A stretch of DNA of 19,313 nt from DATBMY01 sp036554605 (GTDB taxonomy: Bacteria; Acidobacteriota; Blastocatellia; UBA7656). The notes below the pieces were generated by a model that made no database searches, was not told the DNA's origin, and saw only the letters and a program-made list of their open reading frames with translations. Position numbers and translations under genes: made by a program. Where the stretch lies: the NCBI GenBank assembly GCA_036554605.1, contig DATBMY010000496.1:1-19313 (forward strand), given 5' to 3'. Of the stretch, positions 7,314 through 14,528 are shown one piece after another (the first letter of the stretch is position 1; every line of letters starts with the position of its first letter).

Positions 7314-8911
7314 TATTGTGGCTTTGCGGCGCGACTCTTTTTGCGGGCGCGCCCGGACGGCAGGTTAAAGTGCTTGCTGTAGCGCGACCTGATAAAGCGG
7401 GACGCTTCGCCCTGCGTGGTTGGAAGATCATCGGGCGAGGGACCTTCGGGGTGAGAGGCGCGCGTCAGGTGATAGGCTTTCATCAGAACATTCTTCTGCG
7501 TTGCATCGAGGGGTTGATTTGCCGGGTGTTCCGGGCTGTCGGGTGAAGCTGTGATCTTGGGGAGCGCCACGCGCGGCAGCGTCTTCGGAGTGTCCGCGCG
7601 CGGCGCTTTCAGCTCAGAGAAAAGCGCTTCTAACGTGTTCGCGCTCGCATCGCGTTTGGTCAGAAAATCACTCAGCCCCCAGACCTTCTTTACCGTCGCA
7701 AGCACCGACGTGTGCTGATAGCGCGTCGAGTCGACACGGCCTGCCTGAACCCACGGCGAAGCGATTACCGCGGGCACGCGAAATCCAAGACGCGTGAAGT
7801 CGAACGCCGGCGCATAAGATATCTTGTTGCCGGGAGGCGGCGAGTTTATGCCGTCGGGGTTGGGCACGCCCGCCGGCGGAACGACGTGATCGTAGAATCC
7901 GCCGTGCTCGTCATAAAGCACTATGAGCGCGGTCTTGTTCCACAAATCTTCATTGCTCCTGAGCGTTTCATAAACGTCGGCGATAAAACTGTCGCCGTAG
8001 CGCGCGTCCTCCGGCGCGTGCTGCGAATTTGCCATCGCGTCTTTGGCGTTGACGAAGCGCGGATCAATAAAATTGTAGTTCGCAAGCTTTCCCGCCTTTA
8101 CATCCGCCTCGAACGAATCTTCATAGAGCTTGAAGTTCGCCGTCTGCTTGCTCACCTGCGAGAAGCGGAGCAGGTCGTTGTCGTCAAAGTAATAAGCCGC
8201 CCAGGTCTTGCCCGCGTCCGCGAGACGATTGTATATGGTCGGAGCGTCGAATACCTGCGACCAGACGTTGAGCGCGTAACCGAACGAGGTCGCCGCGTGC
8301 ATGTAAAGCCGGTTGGGCTCGGTCGGTCCCGGGATTTCGGAGTACCAGTTATCGCAAACGCAAAATGCGTTGGCCAGCGCGTTGATCGAAGGGAGCAGCG
8401 CCGGGGCGAATGACTGCATAACAACCTTCATAACATCGTCGCTCGGGTTCTTTACCTTGTCGGCATAGACAAGCTCGGTGTGGTAGTTGCTGACGAACCC
8501 GTTGTTAAGTGACGGGTGCGAGCTGTCGGGGCCGGTCTTGCTGTTGCAAAGCTGCGTGTTCGCGGCGTTAAAGGAATGGCCCGGCCCTTCGCCCGCAAGC
8601 ACCGCGTAAGGCGCGGCATCGTTAACCGAGAAAGCGGGATTCGACTCGCTTTCGGGTTTTGACGGATCGAGCAGGTTAGACTCGTTCCCCTTGAGCCCGT
8701 TCACTCCATGGCGAAATCCAAAGATGTGATCGAAGGCGCGGTTTTCGAGCATCAATATAACTACGTGCTCAATCGGCCATGTCGAGTCGATGCTCTTATT
8801 CGCGCCAGAAGTTTTCCGCGAGGGCTTGCGCTTCGACGAGTGTCTGCCTTTGGCCGCCCCGGATGCTCGCTTCCCGGACGGGCTGGCCTTTTTTGTCGAT
8901 CTTCGTGCCAT
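7313..8911 (-). CDS. Phosphoesterase-family protein (phospholipase C / acid phosphatase type)
   Basis: A 532-residue member of the phosphoesterase family that includes bacterial phosphatidylcholine-type phospholipase C and AcpA acid phosphatases. Key motifs: IEHVVILMLENRAFDHIFG (residues 47-65, metal-binding Glu-Asn and Asp-His), PGPTEPNRLYMHAATSFG (about 194-211), DEHGGFYDHVVPP (334-346) and RYQHTSVL (397-404). These supply the metal and phosphate site of the alkaline-phosphatase-like fold. The first 45 residues are extremely Lys/Arg/Ser rich with no hydrophobic core and no twin-arginine motif, which is odd because most relatives are exported. The protein may be cytosolic, surface-bound or exported by an unrecognised route. 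ATG 8911 is supported by AAAGGAG. It is the first gene of a probable operon with the GH18-like gene. The true substrate cannot be told from sequence. Confidence 0.85.
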   Translation of the reverse strand: MARRSTKKASPSGKRASGAAKGRHSSKRKPSRKTSGANKSIDSTWPIEHVVILMLENRAFDHIFGFRHGVNGLKGNESNLLDPSKPESESNPAFSVNDAAPYAVLAGEGPGHSFNAANTQLCNSKTGPDSSHPSLNNGFVSNYHTELVYADKVKNPSDDVMKVVMQSFAPALLPSINALANAFCVCDNWYSEIPGPTEPNRLYMHAATSFGYALNVWSQVFDAPTIYNRLADAGKTWAAYYFDDNDLLRFSQVSKQTANFKLYEDSFEADVKAGKLANYNFIDPRFVNAKDAMANSQHAPEDARYGDSFIADVYETLRSNEDLWNKTALIVLYDEHGGFYDHVVPPAGVPNPDGINSPPPGNKISYAPAFDFTRLGFRVPAVIASPWVQAGRVDSTRYQHTSVLATVKKVWGLSDFLTKRDASANTLEALFSELKAPRADTPKTLPRVALPKITASPDSPEHPANQPLDATQKNVLMKAYHLTRASHPEGPSPDDLPTTQGEASRFIRSRYSKHFNLPSGRARKKSRAAKPQ

Positions 8912-9130
8912 CAGCTTTCTCCTTTGGCTGTAAATGAAACCAGCCTGCCCTGACTCTTCGATTAGTTGTGCGCCGTCGCTACGAGAACGGTTAGCAATAT
9001 CACAAAGACGGGAGTTTTATATCACAACGAAGATGTGAGTTCAATTTTGTTATTCGTTCGGCAATCGCCCGCGCTGGCCTCCTGGTCTTCGGAGGGCGGC
9101 CGCAAGAGGCTGGGCAAACTTTCGCATTCA

Positions 9131-9152
9131 GGATGGGCGAATGCACCCATCC
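9131..9152 (+). promoter_or_regulatory. Dyad GGATGGG-N8-CCCATCC, candidate upstream activator site
   Basis: A perfect 7-bp inverted repeat with an 8-base spacer, 60 to 80 bases upstream of the sigma-54-like -24 element. Sigma-54 activators normally bind dyads at such upstream positions. The role is inference from position. Confidence 0.35.
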
Positions 9153-9210
9153 GCCGGGCAATATCGAGAGCATATAAGGCCGATCTTCTTGGATTTATTA
9201 AACCCGCCGG

Positions 9211-9227
9211 TCGGCATAAAAGTTGCG
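9211..9227 (+). promoter_or_regulatory. Sigma-54-like (-24/-12) promoter
   Basis: The site reads CGGCATAAAAGTTGCG. It has GGCA and TTGC with the invariant GG (9213-9214) and GC (9225-9226) at the exact 12-base register of the consensus TGGCAC-N5-TTGCW; the leading T is C and the sixth position is T. Transcription would begin near 9238, giving a leader of about 115 bases to the Usp gene. Confidence 0.45.
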
Positions 9228-9313
9228 AGGTTGCAAGACAGAAGCCATCTGACGTGTCTTCGTTGAACGACGATAAGAGCCGTCGAAACGCGCCACGCCG
9301 AACTCGACACCTA

Positions 9314-9334
9314 TCAACCTGCCAGGCGGGTTGA
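9314..9334 (+). promoter_or_regulatory. 21-bp dyad just before the Usp ribosome site
   Basis: TCAACCTGCC-A-GGCGGGTTGA is an almost perfect palindrome: 9 of 10 pairs match and the tenth is T-G. It is centred 30 bases before the start codon and ends 6 bases before GGACGGAGG. It could be a repressor operator, or a leader hairpin that affects translation. Confidence 0.4.
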
Positions 9335-9353
9335 CGGGACGGAGGAAAAAGCC

Positions 9354-10250
9354 ATGAAGATACTAATCGGATATGACGGATCGAGATATGCTGACGAGGC
9401 CGTAAGCGATCTTGGCCGCGCGGGTCTGCCCGAAGACTGCGAAGCGACTGTCGTATCAGTGGCGGAAGTGTGGACGCCACCGCCGCCATCGAGTTACGAG
9501 ATGATCGAGGCCGTGGGTTTTCAGGGATTGCTCGAACGATCAGTTGGCGAGCAATCCCGTCAGGTCGAGCAGGCCGAGGCCCTGGCGTTCCAGGCCAGCC
9601 GGGTGGTGCAATCCCACTTTCCATCCTGGCGCGTGCAGGCGGAAGCGCGCTCGGGGTCGCCGTCCGAGCAGATAGTGACGAGGGCTGAAGAGTGGGGGGC
9701 GGATTTGATAGTTGTTGGGGCGCATGGGCATCAAGGGCTCGGAAGGCTCCTGCCGGGCAGCGTCTCTCAGAGAGTCGTCACGGACGCGGACTGCTCGGTC
9801 AGGGTCGGGCGAGCGCCGCGATTTTTGGAGCGCCCCCCGCGCGTGCTTATAGGCGTTGACGGCTCCCTGCTTGCCGAGGAGGCAGTCAAGATGTTCGTCT
9901 CGCGCAACTGGCCGCCCGGCACCGAAGCGCGCGTTGTGACGTCAATCAACCCGATGCACGACTACCCGATTGGCGAAGAAGAGAAGGCCGCGCTCGGCTA
10001 CTATCTTCAGCGCCCTTCGCTCGCGCGACTCTCCGGCAGCAAGCTAACCGTTACGTCCGTCGTCATAGATGGTCCGCCGAGACAATCGATACTTGAGGAG
10101 GCCGAAAAGTGGCAGGCCGACTTGATAATGCTTGGAGCAAAGGGGCACAGCCGCTTGAGCCGGTTGCTGCTTGGCAGCGTCTCTACGGCGGTCACGGCGC
10201 GGGCTCACTGCTCGGTCGAGATCGCTCGCAAGCGCGCCGGCGCGCGGTGA
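9354..10250 (+). CDS. Universal stress protein with tandem Usp domains
   Basis: A 298-residue protein made of two UspA domains (about 1-153 and 162-295). Domain 1 starts MKILIGYDGS and carries the ATP-binding loop GAHGHQGLGRLLPGSVSQ (122-139), which fits G-2X-G-9X-G(S/T). Domain 2 starts RVLIGVDGS and has GAKGHSRLSRLLLGSVST, where the second Gly of the motif is replaced by Arg. It may therefore bind nucleotide differently or not at all. Tandem Usps are cytosolic stress-response proteins that act as nucleotide-dependent signalling or pairing modules. The start is supported by ACGGAGG, 7 bases upstream. Two small genes follow closely on the same strand. Regulation probably runs through the sigma-54-like promoter and the adjacent 21-bp dyad. 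Confidence 0.92.
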   Translation: MKILIGYDGSRYADEAVSDLGRAGLPEDCEATVVSVAEVWTPPPPSSYEMIEAVGFQGLLERSVGEQSRQVEQAEALAFQASRVVQSHFPSWRVQAEARSGSPSEQIVTRAEEWGADLIVVGAHGHQGLGRLLPGSVSQRVVTDADCSVRVGRAPRFLERPPRVLIGVDGSLLAEEAVKMFVSRNWPPGTEARVVTSINPMHDYPIGEEEKAALGYYLQRPSLARLSGSKLTVTSVVIDGPPRQSILEEAEKWQADLIMLGAKGHSRLSRLLLGSVSTAVTARAHCSVEIARKRAGAR

Positions 10251-10274
10251 TGGGAGCCGGGTCTTGGAGGCGTT

Positions 10275-10811
10275 ATGAAACATAGAGGTTTTATCCTTGC
10301 GGCTTTCATTCTATTGATTATCCTCCCGCCGCTCTCATTTGCCCGCCAGCATAGAGAATATGTCGATAAGGAACACGGGTACGCGATAACGTTGATAGGC
10401 GACTGGGAGACGATTTCGTATCACGACGCGTTCGGGCGAAGAAGAGAGGATTATGTTTTAAAGAATGGCGGCAAGGTGACGCTAAAAGTGAGCAGAGAGC
10501 CGCTCGGCGCGCGAACGCTTGCGGAGTTCGTTCGCAAAGAGGTTGATGATCTCAAGCTCTCTCAACCCGATTGCATCTGGGAGAGCCGGGAGCCGTTCAA
10601 GGGCGGCGCGATGGCCGGGATTAGAGTCGCGCTCTTTTACATAGAGGGCGGCCGCCGGACGGTCGCGACATCTTATTACCTCGAAGATTCGGGCGTTGTT
10701 TGGGCGCTTCGTTTCAGCGGGCCCGCGGGGTCGCTCGACAAAATGAGAGAAACGACCGACCGGATGGCTCGCTCTTTTCGCGAGCTTGCCGCGTCCGACT
10801 CGGAGCAATAA
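10275..10811 (+). CDS. Secreted PsbP/DcrB-like protein
   Basis: A 178-residue protein. Residues 1-24 form a clear signal peptide (MKHRG, a long hydrophobic core, then LSFA-RQ). The mature part begins REYVDKEHGYAITLIGDWETISYHD, the pattern 'D...GYxxxxPxxW' typical of the PsbP/DcrB/LpqN-like alpha-beta fold. Later segments such as LAEFVRKEVDDLKL and YLEDSGVVWALRFSGPAGSLDKMRETTDRMARSFR match the usual end of that fold ('...DxxxxxFxxMxxSFR'). The function of such proteins is mostly unknown; some are envelope-stress or lipid-binding factors. CTTGGAGG lies 5 bases before the ATG. It starts 24 bases after the Usp stop codon, so it is very likely in the same operon. The fold assignment is from pattern, not from close similarity. 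Confidence 0.75.
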   Translation: MKHRGFILAAFILLIILPPLSFARQHREYVDKEHGYAITLIGDWETISYHDAFGRRREDYVLKNGGKVTLKVSREPLGARTLAEFVRKEVDDLKLSQPDCIWESREPFKGGAMAGIRVALFYIEGGRRTVATSYYLEDSGVVWALRFSGPAGSLDKMRETTDRMARSFRELAASDSEQ

Positions 10812-10858
10812 ACAGGCGAAGCGAGCTGATATGTTTCGCCGCCACGGAGGACATGCTT

Positions 10859-11059
10859 ATGCTTCTCTACATCACGGACGAGGAAAGAGAGCTGTTGTAT
10901 GACCTGTTAGAAACCGTCTGCTCTCAAAAGATTCACGAGCTTCACCATACGGATTCGCACAGTTACAAACAGCTGGTAAAGCATCAGCTTGCCCTGTTTG
11001 AAGCGATACAGGCGAAGCTCAAGCAAGAAGCTGTCGATAGCAAAAGCGCGGCCCTTTAA
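10859..11059 (+). CDS. Small conserved-looking protein (66 aa)
   Basis: A short soluble protein, MLLYITDEERELLYDLLET, then KIHELHHTDSHSYKQLVKHQ and a Lys/Ala-rich end. It is predicted to be almost wholly helical. The central HELHHTD segment has three His residues and resembles small Acidobacteriota proteins I have seen with an 'E(L/I)HHTD' core, but I know no function. The frame opens much further upstream, yet GGAGG at 10846-10850 points to ATG 10859 (8-base spacing) rather than ATG 10853 (2-base spacing) or the earlier start inside the preceding gene. It is the third gene of the probable Usp operon and faces the convergent S15 hydrolase gene. A coiled-coil partner or stress-related accessory protein is possible. 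Confidence 0.65.
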   Translation: MLLYITDEERELLYDLLETVCSQKIHELHHTDSHSYKQLVKHQLALFEAIQAKLKQEAVDSKSAAL

Positions 11060-11101
11060 TGCCGAATGACCCGGCCGGGCCGCGCGGGAGCCTCTCGCTT
11101 T

Positions 11102-12745
11102 CTAAGGCCTTTTGCCGTTGGCCGCGGGCACGACCGGCAGCAGCACGCGCGAGGGGTGATTCTTGTCTAAATGAATAGTGTTTGTCGCCACTCGCGTTTC
11201 CGAGCTTGCGCGCATGGGCTTGCCCGTATTCGGGTTCGGGTCGAAGCGCGGGTCATTCGAACTGGTTATGTGAATGGCGATCCTGTGCCCCTTGTTAAAG
11301 ATTATGCTCGTCGACCACAGGTCGATTGTGAAACGATAGACCTCGCCTTTTTTCATAAAGACTTCTTTATTAAATCCTTCGCGAAATCGCGCGCGAAACG
11401 CGCCGTCAAGCACGAGCCGTTCGGTGCCGTCGGGATAAACATCCACGAGCTTTGCCATAAAATCGGTATCGGGCGCGTCGGATTCGGCCCATACCTCGAC
11501 TGTCACGCGCCCCGTCACCTCTACCGTATATTGAAGCGGCTCGGTCGAATACTTGAGCAAGTCCTTGCGGTCGCCGACCGCCCGCTGATCCATCGGCCCT
11601 TTCTTTATAGTAAGATTCGATCCGCCGATGGTAGGCACGGGGTTTTTCGGATCGTATTTATAGCTGGCCGTCGCTTCTTTGCCGTTGGGCATGTCAGTGC
11701 TCAAGCCGCCGTTCGGGTGTAGAAAGTAAGATGTGGTCTTTGACGGCGGGGGCCACGCAATCGCGGTGCGCCATTCGTTGCCGGGCGCTTTCGGGTCCAT
11801 CACGTCGCCCATAACGTAGTAGCGTATGGGCGGCTCGTCCATAATGCCGTTGTCTTTGCCCTTGAGCCAGTAGTCGAACCACCGCACGGCTTCTTCGTGC
11901 GGGTTCACCGCCGCATTGGCCGGGTACTTTACCTCTTCGAGCTGCCCGTGCGCCCACGCTCCCATGATCAATTTCTGGTTTCCCGCCGCGCGACCGCCGC
12001 CCTGCGTTTGAAGCCCGGCGAAATTATCGATGTTGCCTTGCGAGAATATGTCGTACCACCCGCCCCAGTTGTAGCTCGGCACGCGCACCCGTGGCCAGTG
12101 CAGCGACATCTCGGCCAGATCGAAGAAACCATCATAGACGTTATGCCTGAACATCTCGTCGATCATCCACTCGGCCTTCTGCCGCTTGAGCCATGGCTCG
12201 TTTAGCTCTTTGCGGAAGACGCCGCCGGGAAACGTCGACTGGTGATATATGCTCGAACGGGCGACCAGAACGAAGGTGGCTACAAGATGCGGCGGGTCCA
12301 TCATCGCCGCCAGATTCGACGTGATGCCCATGGCAGACCCGCCGTACATGCCCACTTTGCCGTTCGACCACGGTTGCGCGGCAACCCATTCGACCGTGTC
12401 GTAACCGTCGAGGTGATCGGTCATAAACGGGCGATTCTCGCCCTCGCTGCCTCCAGTGCCCCGGCAGTCCTGCACGACCAGCGCATAGCCGCGCTCGGTC
12501 CAGCGTTTATTGCCCGCCGACTGCGTGGCCTTTCCATAAGGGGTCCTTATCAGCACCACCGGCCATGGCCCCTGCCCCTCGGGCAGGTATATGGCCGTCG
12601 AGAGCTTCGTGCCGTCGCGCATGACGGCCATCTGCTCTAGGGGTTTGGCCGACGGCGCGGGCGCGCTTTGCTGAGCCTGCGCCGAGAGCAAAATACCAAG
12701 GAAGAAAAGGATCGCTATGGTGAAGGACGCGCGGATCTTTCTCAT
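11102..12745 (-). CDS. CocE/NonD-type hydrolase (S15 family), secreted
   Basis: A 547-residue protein. Residues 1-25 are a signal peptide (MRKIR, hydrophobic core, SAQAQQ). The alpha/beta-hydrolase domain carries DCRGTGGS (93-100) and the nucleophile elbow MYGGSAMG, with Ser137. A catalytic Asp (about 232, WYDIFSQGN) and His (266, WAHGQ) complete the triad seen in CocE and X-Pro dipeptidyl peptidases. A C-terminal jelly-roll starts near TGRVTVEVWAESDAPDTDFMAKLVDVYPDGT. Family members hydrolyse esters or cleave X-Pro or acyl bonds; the substrate here is not predictable. I place the start at 12745 because GGAGGTGATT directly precedes that ATG; an upstream extension to 12859 would translate the intergenic repeats. 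The amidohydrolase gene upstream is separated by 121 bases filled with repeats. Confidence 0.9.
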   Translation of the reverse strand: MRKIRASFTIAILFFLGILLSAQAQQSAPAPSAKPLEQMAVMRDGTKLSTAIYLPEGQGPWPVVLIRTPYGKATQSAGNKRWTERGYALVVQDCRGTGGSEGENRPFMTDHLDGYDTVEWVAAQPWSNGKVGMYGGSAMGITSNLAAMMDPPHLVATFVLVARSSIYHQSTFPGGVFRKELNEPWLKRQKAEWMIDEMFRHNVYDGFFDLAEMSLHWPRVRVPSYNWGGWYDIFSQGNIDNFAGLQTQGGGRAAGNQKLIMGAWAHGQLEEVKYPANAAVNPHEEAVRWFDYWLKGKDNGIMDEPPIRYYVMGDVMDPKAPGNEWRTAIAWPPPSKTTSYFLHPNGGLSTDMPNGKEATASYKYDPKNPVPTIGGSNLTIKKGPMDQRAVGDRKDLLKYSTEPLQYTVEVTGRVTVEVWAESDAPDTDFMAKLVDVYPDGTERLVLDGAFRARFREGFNKEVFMKKGEVYRFTIDLWSTSIIFNKGHRIAIHITSSNDPRFDPNPNTGKPMRASSETRVATNTIHLDKNHPSRVLLPVVPAANGKRP

Positions 12746-12791
12746 AATCACCTCCGGATCAGTGGTCAGTAACCGGTGGTTGCCGAGATAA

Positions 12792-12823
12792 TATTTGAAA
12801 TATGCTATTTCATATTTCAAATA
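12792..12823. repeat. AT-rich perfect 13-bp inverted repeat
   Basis: TATTTGAAATATG and CATATTTCAAATA flank the 6-base loop CTATTT. The stem is made almost only of A and T in otherwise GC-rich DNA. The words ATTTGAA, ATTTCAT and ATTTCAA follow a 7-base step, like the heptamer repeats on both sides. A related phrase, GGGATTTCATATTTCAG, lies near 17189-17205. Confidence 0.7.
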
Positions 12824-12831
12824 GGAGACTG

Positions 12832-12866
12832 TCCGGCACTGACCACCGGCCACTGGCACCTGACCA
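12832..12866 (-). repeat. Heptamer (STRR-like) repeat tract after the amidohydrolase stop
   Basis: Read on the minus strand from the base after the stop codon: TGGTCAG, GTGCCAG, TGGCCGG, TGGTCAG, TGCCGGA, a degenerate 7-base tandem. A shorter partner in opposite orientation (GTGGTCAGTAACCGGTGGT) lies at about 12762-12780 on the plus strand, across the AT-rich hairpin. Such short tandem heptamers are known from cyanobacteria as STRRs. The naming here is by analogy. Confidence 0.55.
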
Positions 12867-14309
12867 CTATCTTCCGTGCCAGACCCAGCCGTACTGTGTA
12901 TTTGAAGGCTGCGCGTTTTCGAGATACTCCTGGCGCTGCTCGGCGATCTTGTCGGTCTTGATCGCGTTGCGCTTTGCTTTCACGTTTATGTTGTAGAGCC
13001 GCGCGGCATTCAAACCGAATACCTTCGCCTTGATCTCGGGCGTGAGCTTCTTATAGCCGTGCTTCGCGGCTATTTCATCGGAAATCTGGAAGCGGCGGAA
13101 GCGCTCTATCTGGCTTTGCGGGCTGCCGCCCCAGATTGAGTCCGTCCCCCAGATGATCTGGTCTTCGCCCCCGGGCAGGTTCAGCAGCTGACCGAACAGG
13201 TGCATGGCCTGCTCGGGCCGCTGGCCCGATAGCCCGTTCCACGTAGAGCCAAGCTCGAAATAGACGTTCTTCAGGTTGTTGCGCTTGACTATGTCGATCA
13301 GCTCTGAAATCCACGGCAGGTACTGAGGATTTGCGCGCTGCGCTTCGGTCAATCGCGCGCCGGGGTGCCATCCCGAGTGATATATGATGAAGTTCATGCG
13401 CGGGAACGCCTTCGCCGCCTTTTCGACATCTTTCGGATGGCAGTGGTCCTCGTTGAAAAGGCCGAGAGGCAGCCCCTTGTGTATGCAGACGTTGCGTATG
13501 CCCATCTTGAGCGAGCGCTCCCAGAAGGGGAAGGCTATCTTCTCATCGTCAAGCCACCACGGCCCCGAGCCTTCGCCCAGGTCCGATCCCGGATACATCT
13601 TCCACGAATTTATCTTCAGCGCCTTTGCCTGCCGGTCCATCTCTTCGTATTCAGACCTGCCCATGTTCGGGCGCAGCAACCCGTGCGAGAGCATCCGCTC
13701 GCTCTTGGCCCAGGAGTTGATCATGTTGCGCGTCTCGACCATCTTGTCCGGCGGCAGAATATTCTCTTTCCACATGCGGGTGGGCACGCCGCTGATGATC
13801 GCCATCACGGTGTCGGAATCGAAGAAAAGCTCTTTGACGTAATGGCCCTGATTAAGCTGTTCGAGGGTGGCCAGCGTAGTCTCTTTCTGAGGGCGGAAGC
13901 GGCGCAGGAAAGCGGCCGCCTGGCGTCCCGTCTCGGTGCTTTCAAACCAGCCCGACTCCACGTCTATGTGATGGGTCTGGTTGTCGAAGATAAAATCGCC
14001 CTTCGGCCATTTTTCTTCATAAGCCGCGGGCTCGAGCGCCTCAATGGGGTCGACCTCGTAGGTCTTGCCGAAGACCTCGTTGAAGCACAACATCGCGGCG
14101 GCCATGCCGCAGGAAGAGCGAAGGAACTGCCGTCGCGACACGCCGAGCCGCCGCGCGTTGCGGTCGGCCATAACGCGCAGGCGCTCGACGACCTCGGCCT
14201 CTTTGGCCGTTTGCGCCGGGGGAATGAACTCTTCGTTCGAGCAGATGCGGTCCGGTATTGGGGATTGGATGTCGGAGTCCTCATCAAGGAAGCACTTTCT
14301 TATCCACAT
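12867..14309 (-). CDS. Tat-exported amidohydrolase (amidohydrolase-2 type)
   Basis: A 480-residue protein. SRRQFLRSSCGMAAAMLCF (residues 58-76) is a twin-arginine signal, so the enzyme should be exported folded. It is unusual in having about 57 residues before the Tat motif. The catalytic part has QTHHID (111-116) in place of the usual HxH at strand 1, YHSGWHPG in the middle and WGTDSIWGG near the end, whose Asp is the typical metal-binding Asp of amidohydrolase-2 TIM barrels. These enzymes hydrolyse or decarboxylate cyclic and aromatic acids; the substrate is not deducible. AAAGGA precedes ATG 14309. It lies upstream of the S15 hydrolase on the same strand with 121 bases of repeats between them, so co-transcription is possible but not certain. 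Confidence 0.85.
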   Translation of the reverse strand: MWIRKCFLDEDSDIQSPIPDRICSNEEFIPPAQTAKEAEVVERLRVMADRNARRLGVSRRQFLRSSCGMAAAMLCFNEVFGKTYEVDPIEALEPAAYEEKWPKGDFIFDNQTHHIDVESGWFESTETGRQAAAFLRRFRPQKETTLATLEQLNQGHYVKELFFDSDTVMAIISGVPTRMWKENILPPDKMVETRNMINSWAKSERMLSHGLLRPNMGRSEYEEMDRQAKALKINSWKMYPGSDLGEGSGPWWLDDEKIAFPFWERSLKMGIRNVCIHKGLPLGLFNEDHCHPKDVEKAAKAFPRMNFIIYHSGWHPGARLTEAQRANPQYLPWISELIDIVKRNNLKNVYFELGSTWNGLSGQRPEQAMHLFGQLLNLPGGEDQIIWGTDSIWGGSPQSQIERFRRFQISDEIAAKHGYKKLTPEIKAKVFGLNAARLYNINVKAKRNAIKTDKIAEQRQEYLENAQPSNTQYGWVWHGR

Positions 14310-14528
14310 AGTCGTTCCTTTCTAATTTGGTCAATGGCGAAAGCCCGCCGTCGATATGAGACCGCGGCCGGGTCCAGCGGGCCCATGCGGCCCGTCAACA
14401 GGTTGTCGAGAGAGAATTAGTTCTGCCCAGTTATGTCAGACGCCGTGAAGTGTACTGGTACTTCGCCGCAAATTCAACCGCGACAAGTGATCGAGATATT
14501 TTGAGTTCACGCTCCAGCCTCGGGCGCA

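Larger units (their letters stand above)
8912..9353. other. Non-coding divergent region upstream of the stress-protein gene
   Basis: A 442-base stretch without a convincing gene. Frames of 122 residues (+) and 200 residues (-) are open here, but both are Arg/Ser/Pro-rich, unlike known proteins, and lack ribosome sites. The stretch holds a dyad at 9131-9152, a sigma-54-like promoter at 9211-9227 and a second dyad at 9314-9334. A weaker CCTCC/GGAGG hairpin lies near 9078-9096. The left end must also hold the promoter of the minus-strand phosphoesterase gene, which I could not place. Confidence 0.5.

Noticed and set aside
8966..9334. 122-residue plus-strand frame before the Usp gene
   Set aside because: No ribosome site, composition unlike a protein, and it runs across the sigma-54-like site and both dyads.
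9022..9624. 200-residue minus-strand frame overlapping the Usp gene
   Set aside because: Arg/Pro/Ser-rich shadow of the Usp coding frame with no ribosome site or family pattern.
11060..11101. GC-rich palindromic bases between convergent genes as a two-way terminator
   Set aside because: CCGGCCGG-type symmetry is present but no stable stem of useful length with a T-run could be drawn.
12746..12859. N-terminal extension of the S15 hydrolase
   Set aside because: It would translate the AT-rich hairpin and heptamer repeats. GGAGGTGATT and a signal peptide begin at 12745.
14378..14394. CGGGCC/GGCCCG hairpin upstream of the amidohydrolase
   Set aside because: A 6-bp GC stem is expected by chance in such GC-rich DNA, and it has no clear link to a promoter or gene end.
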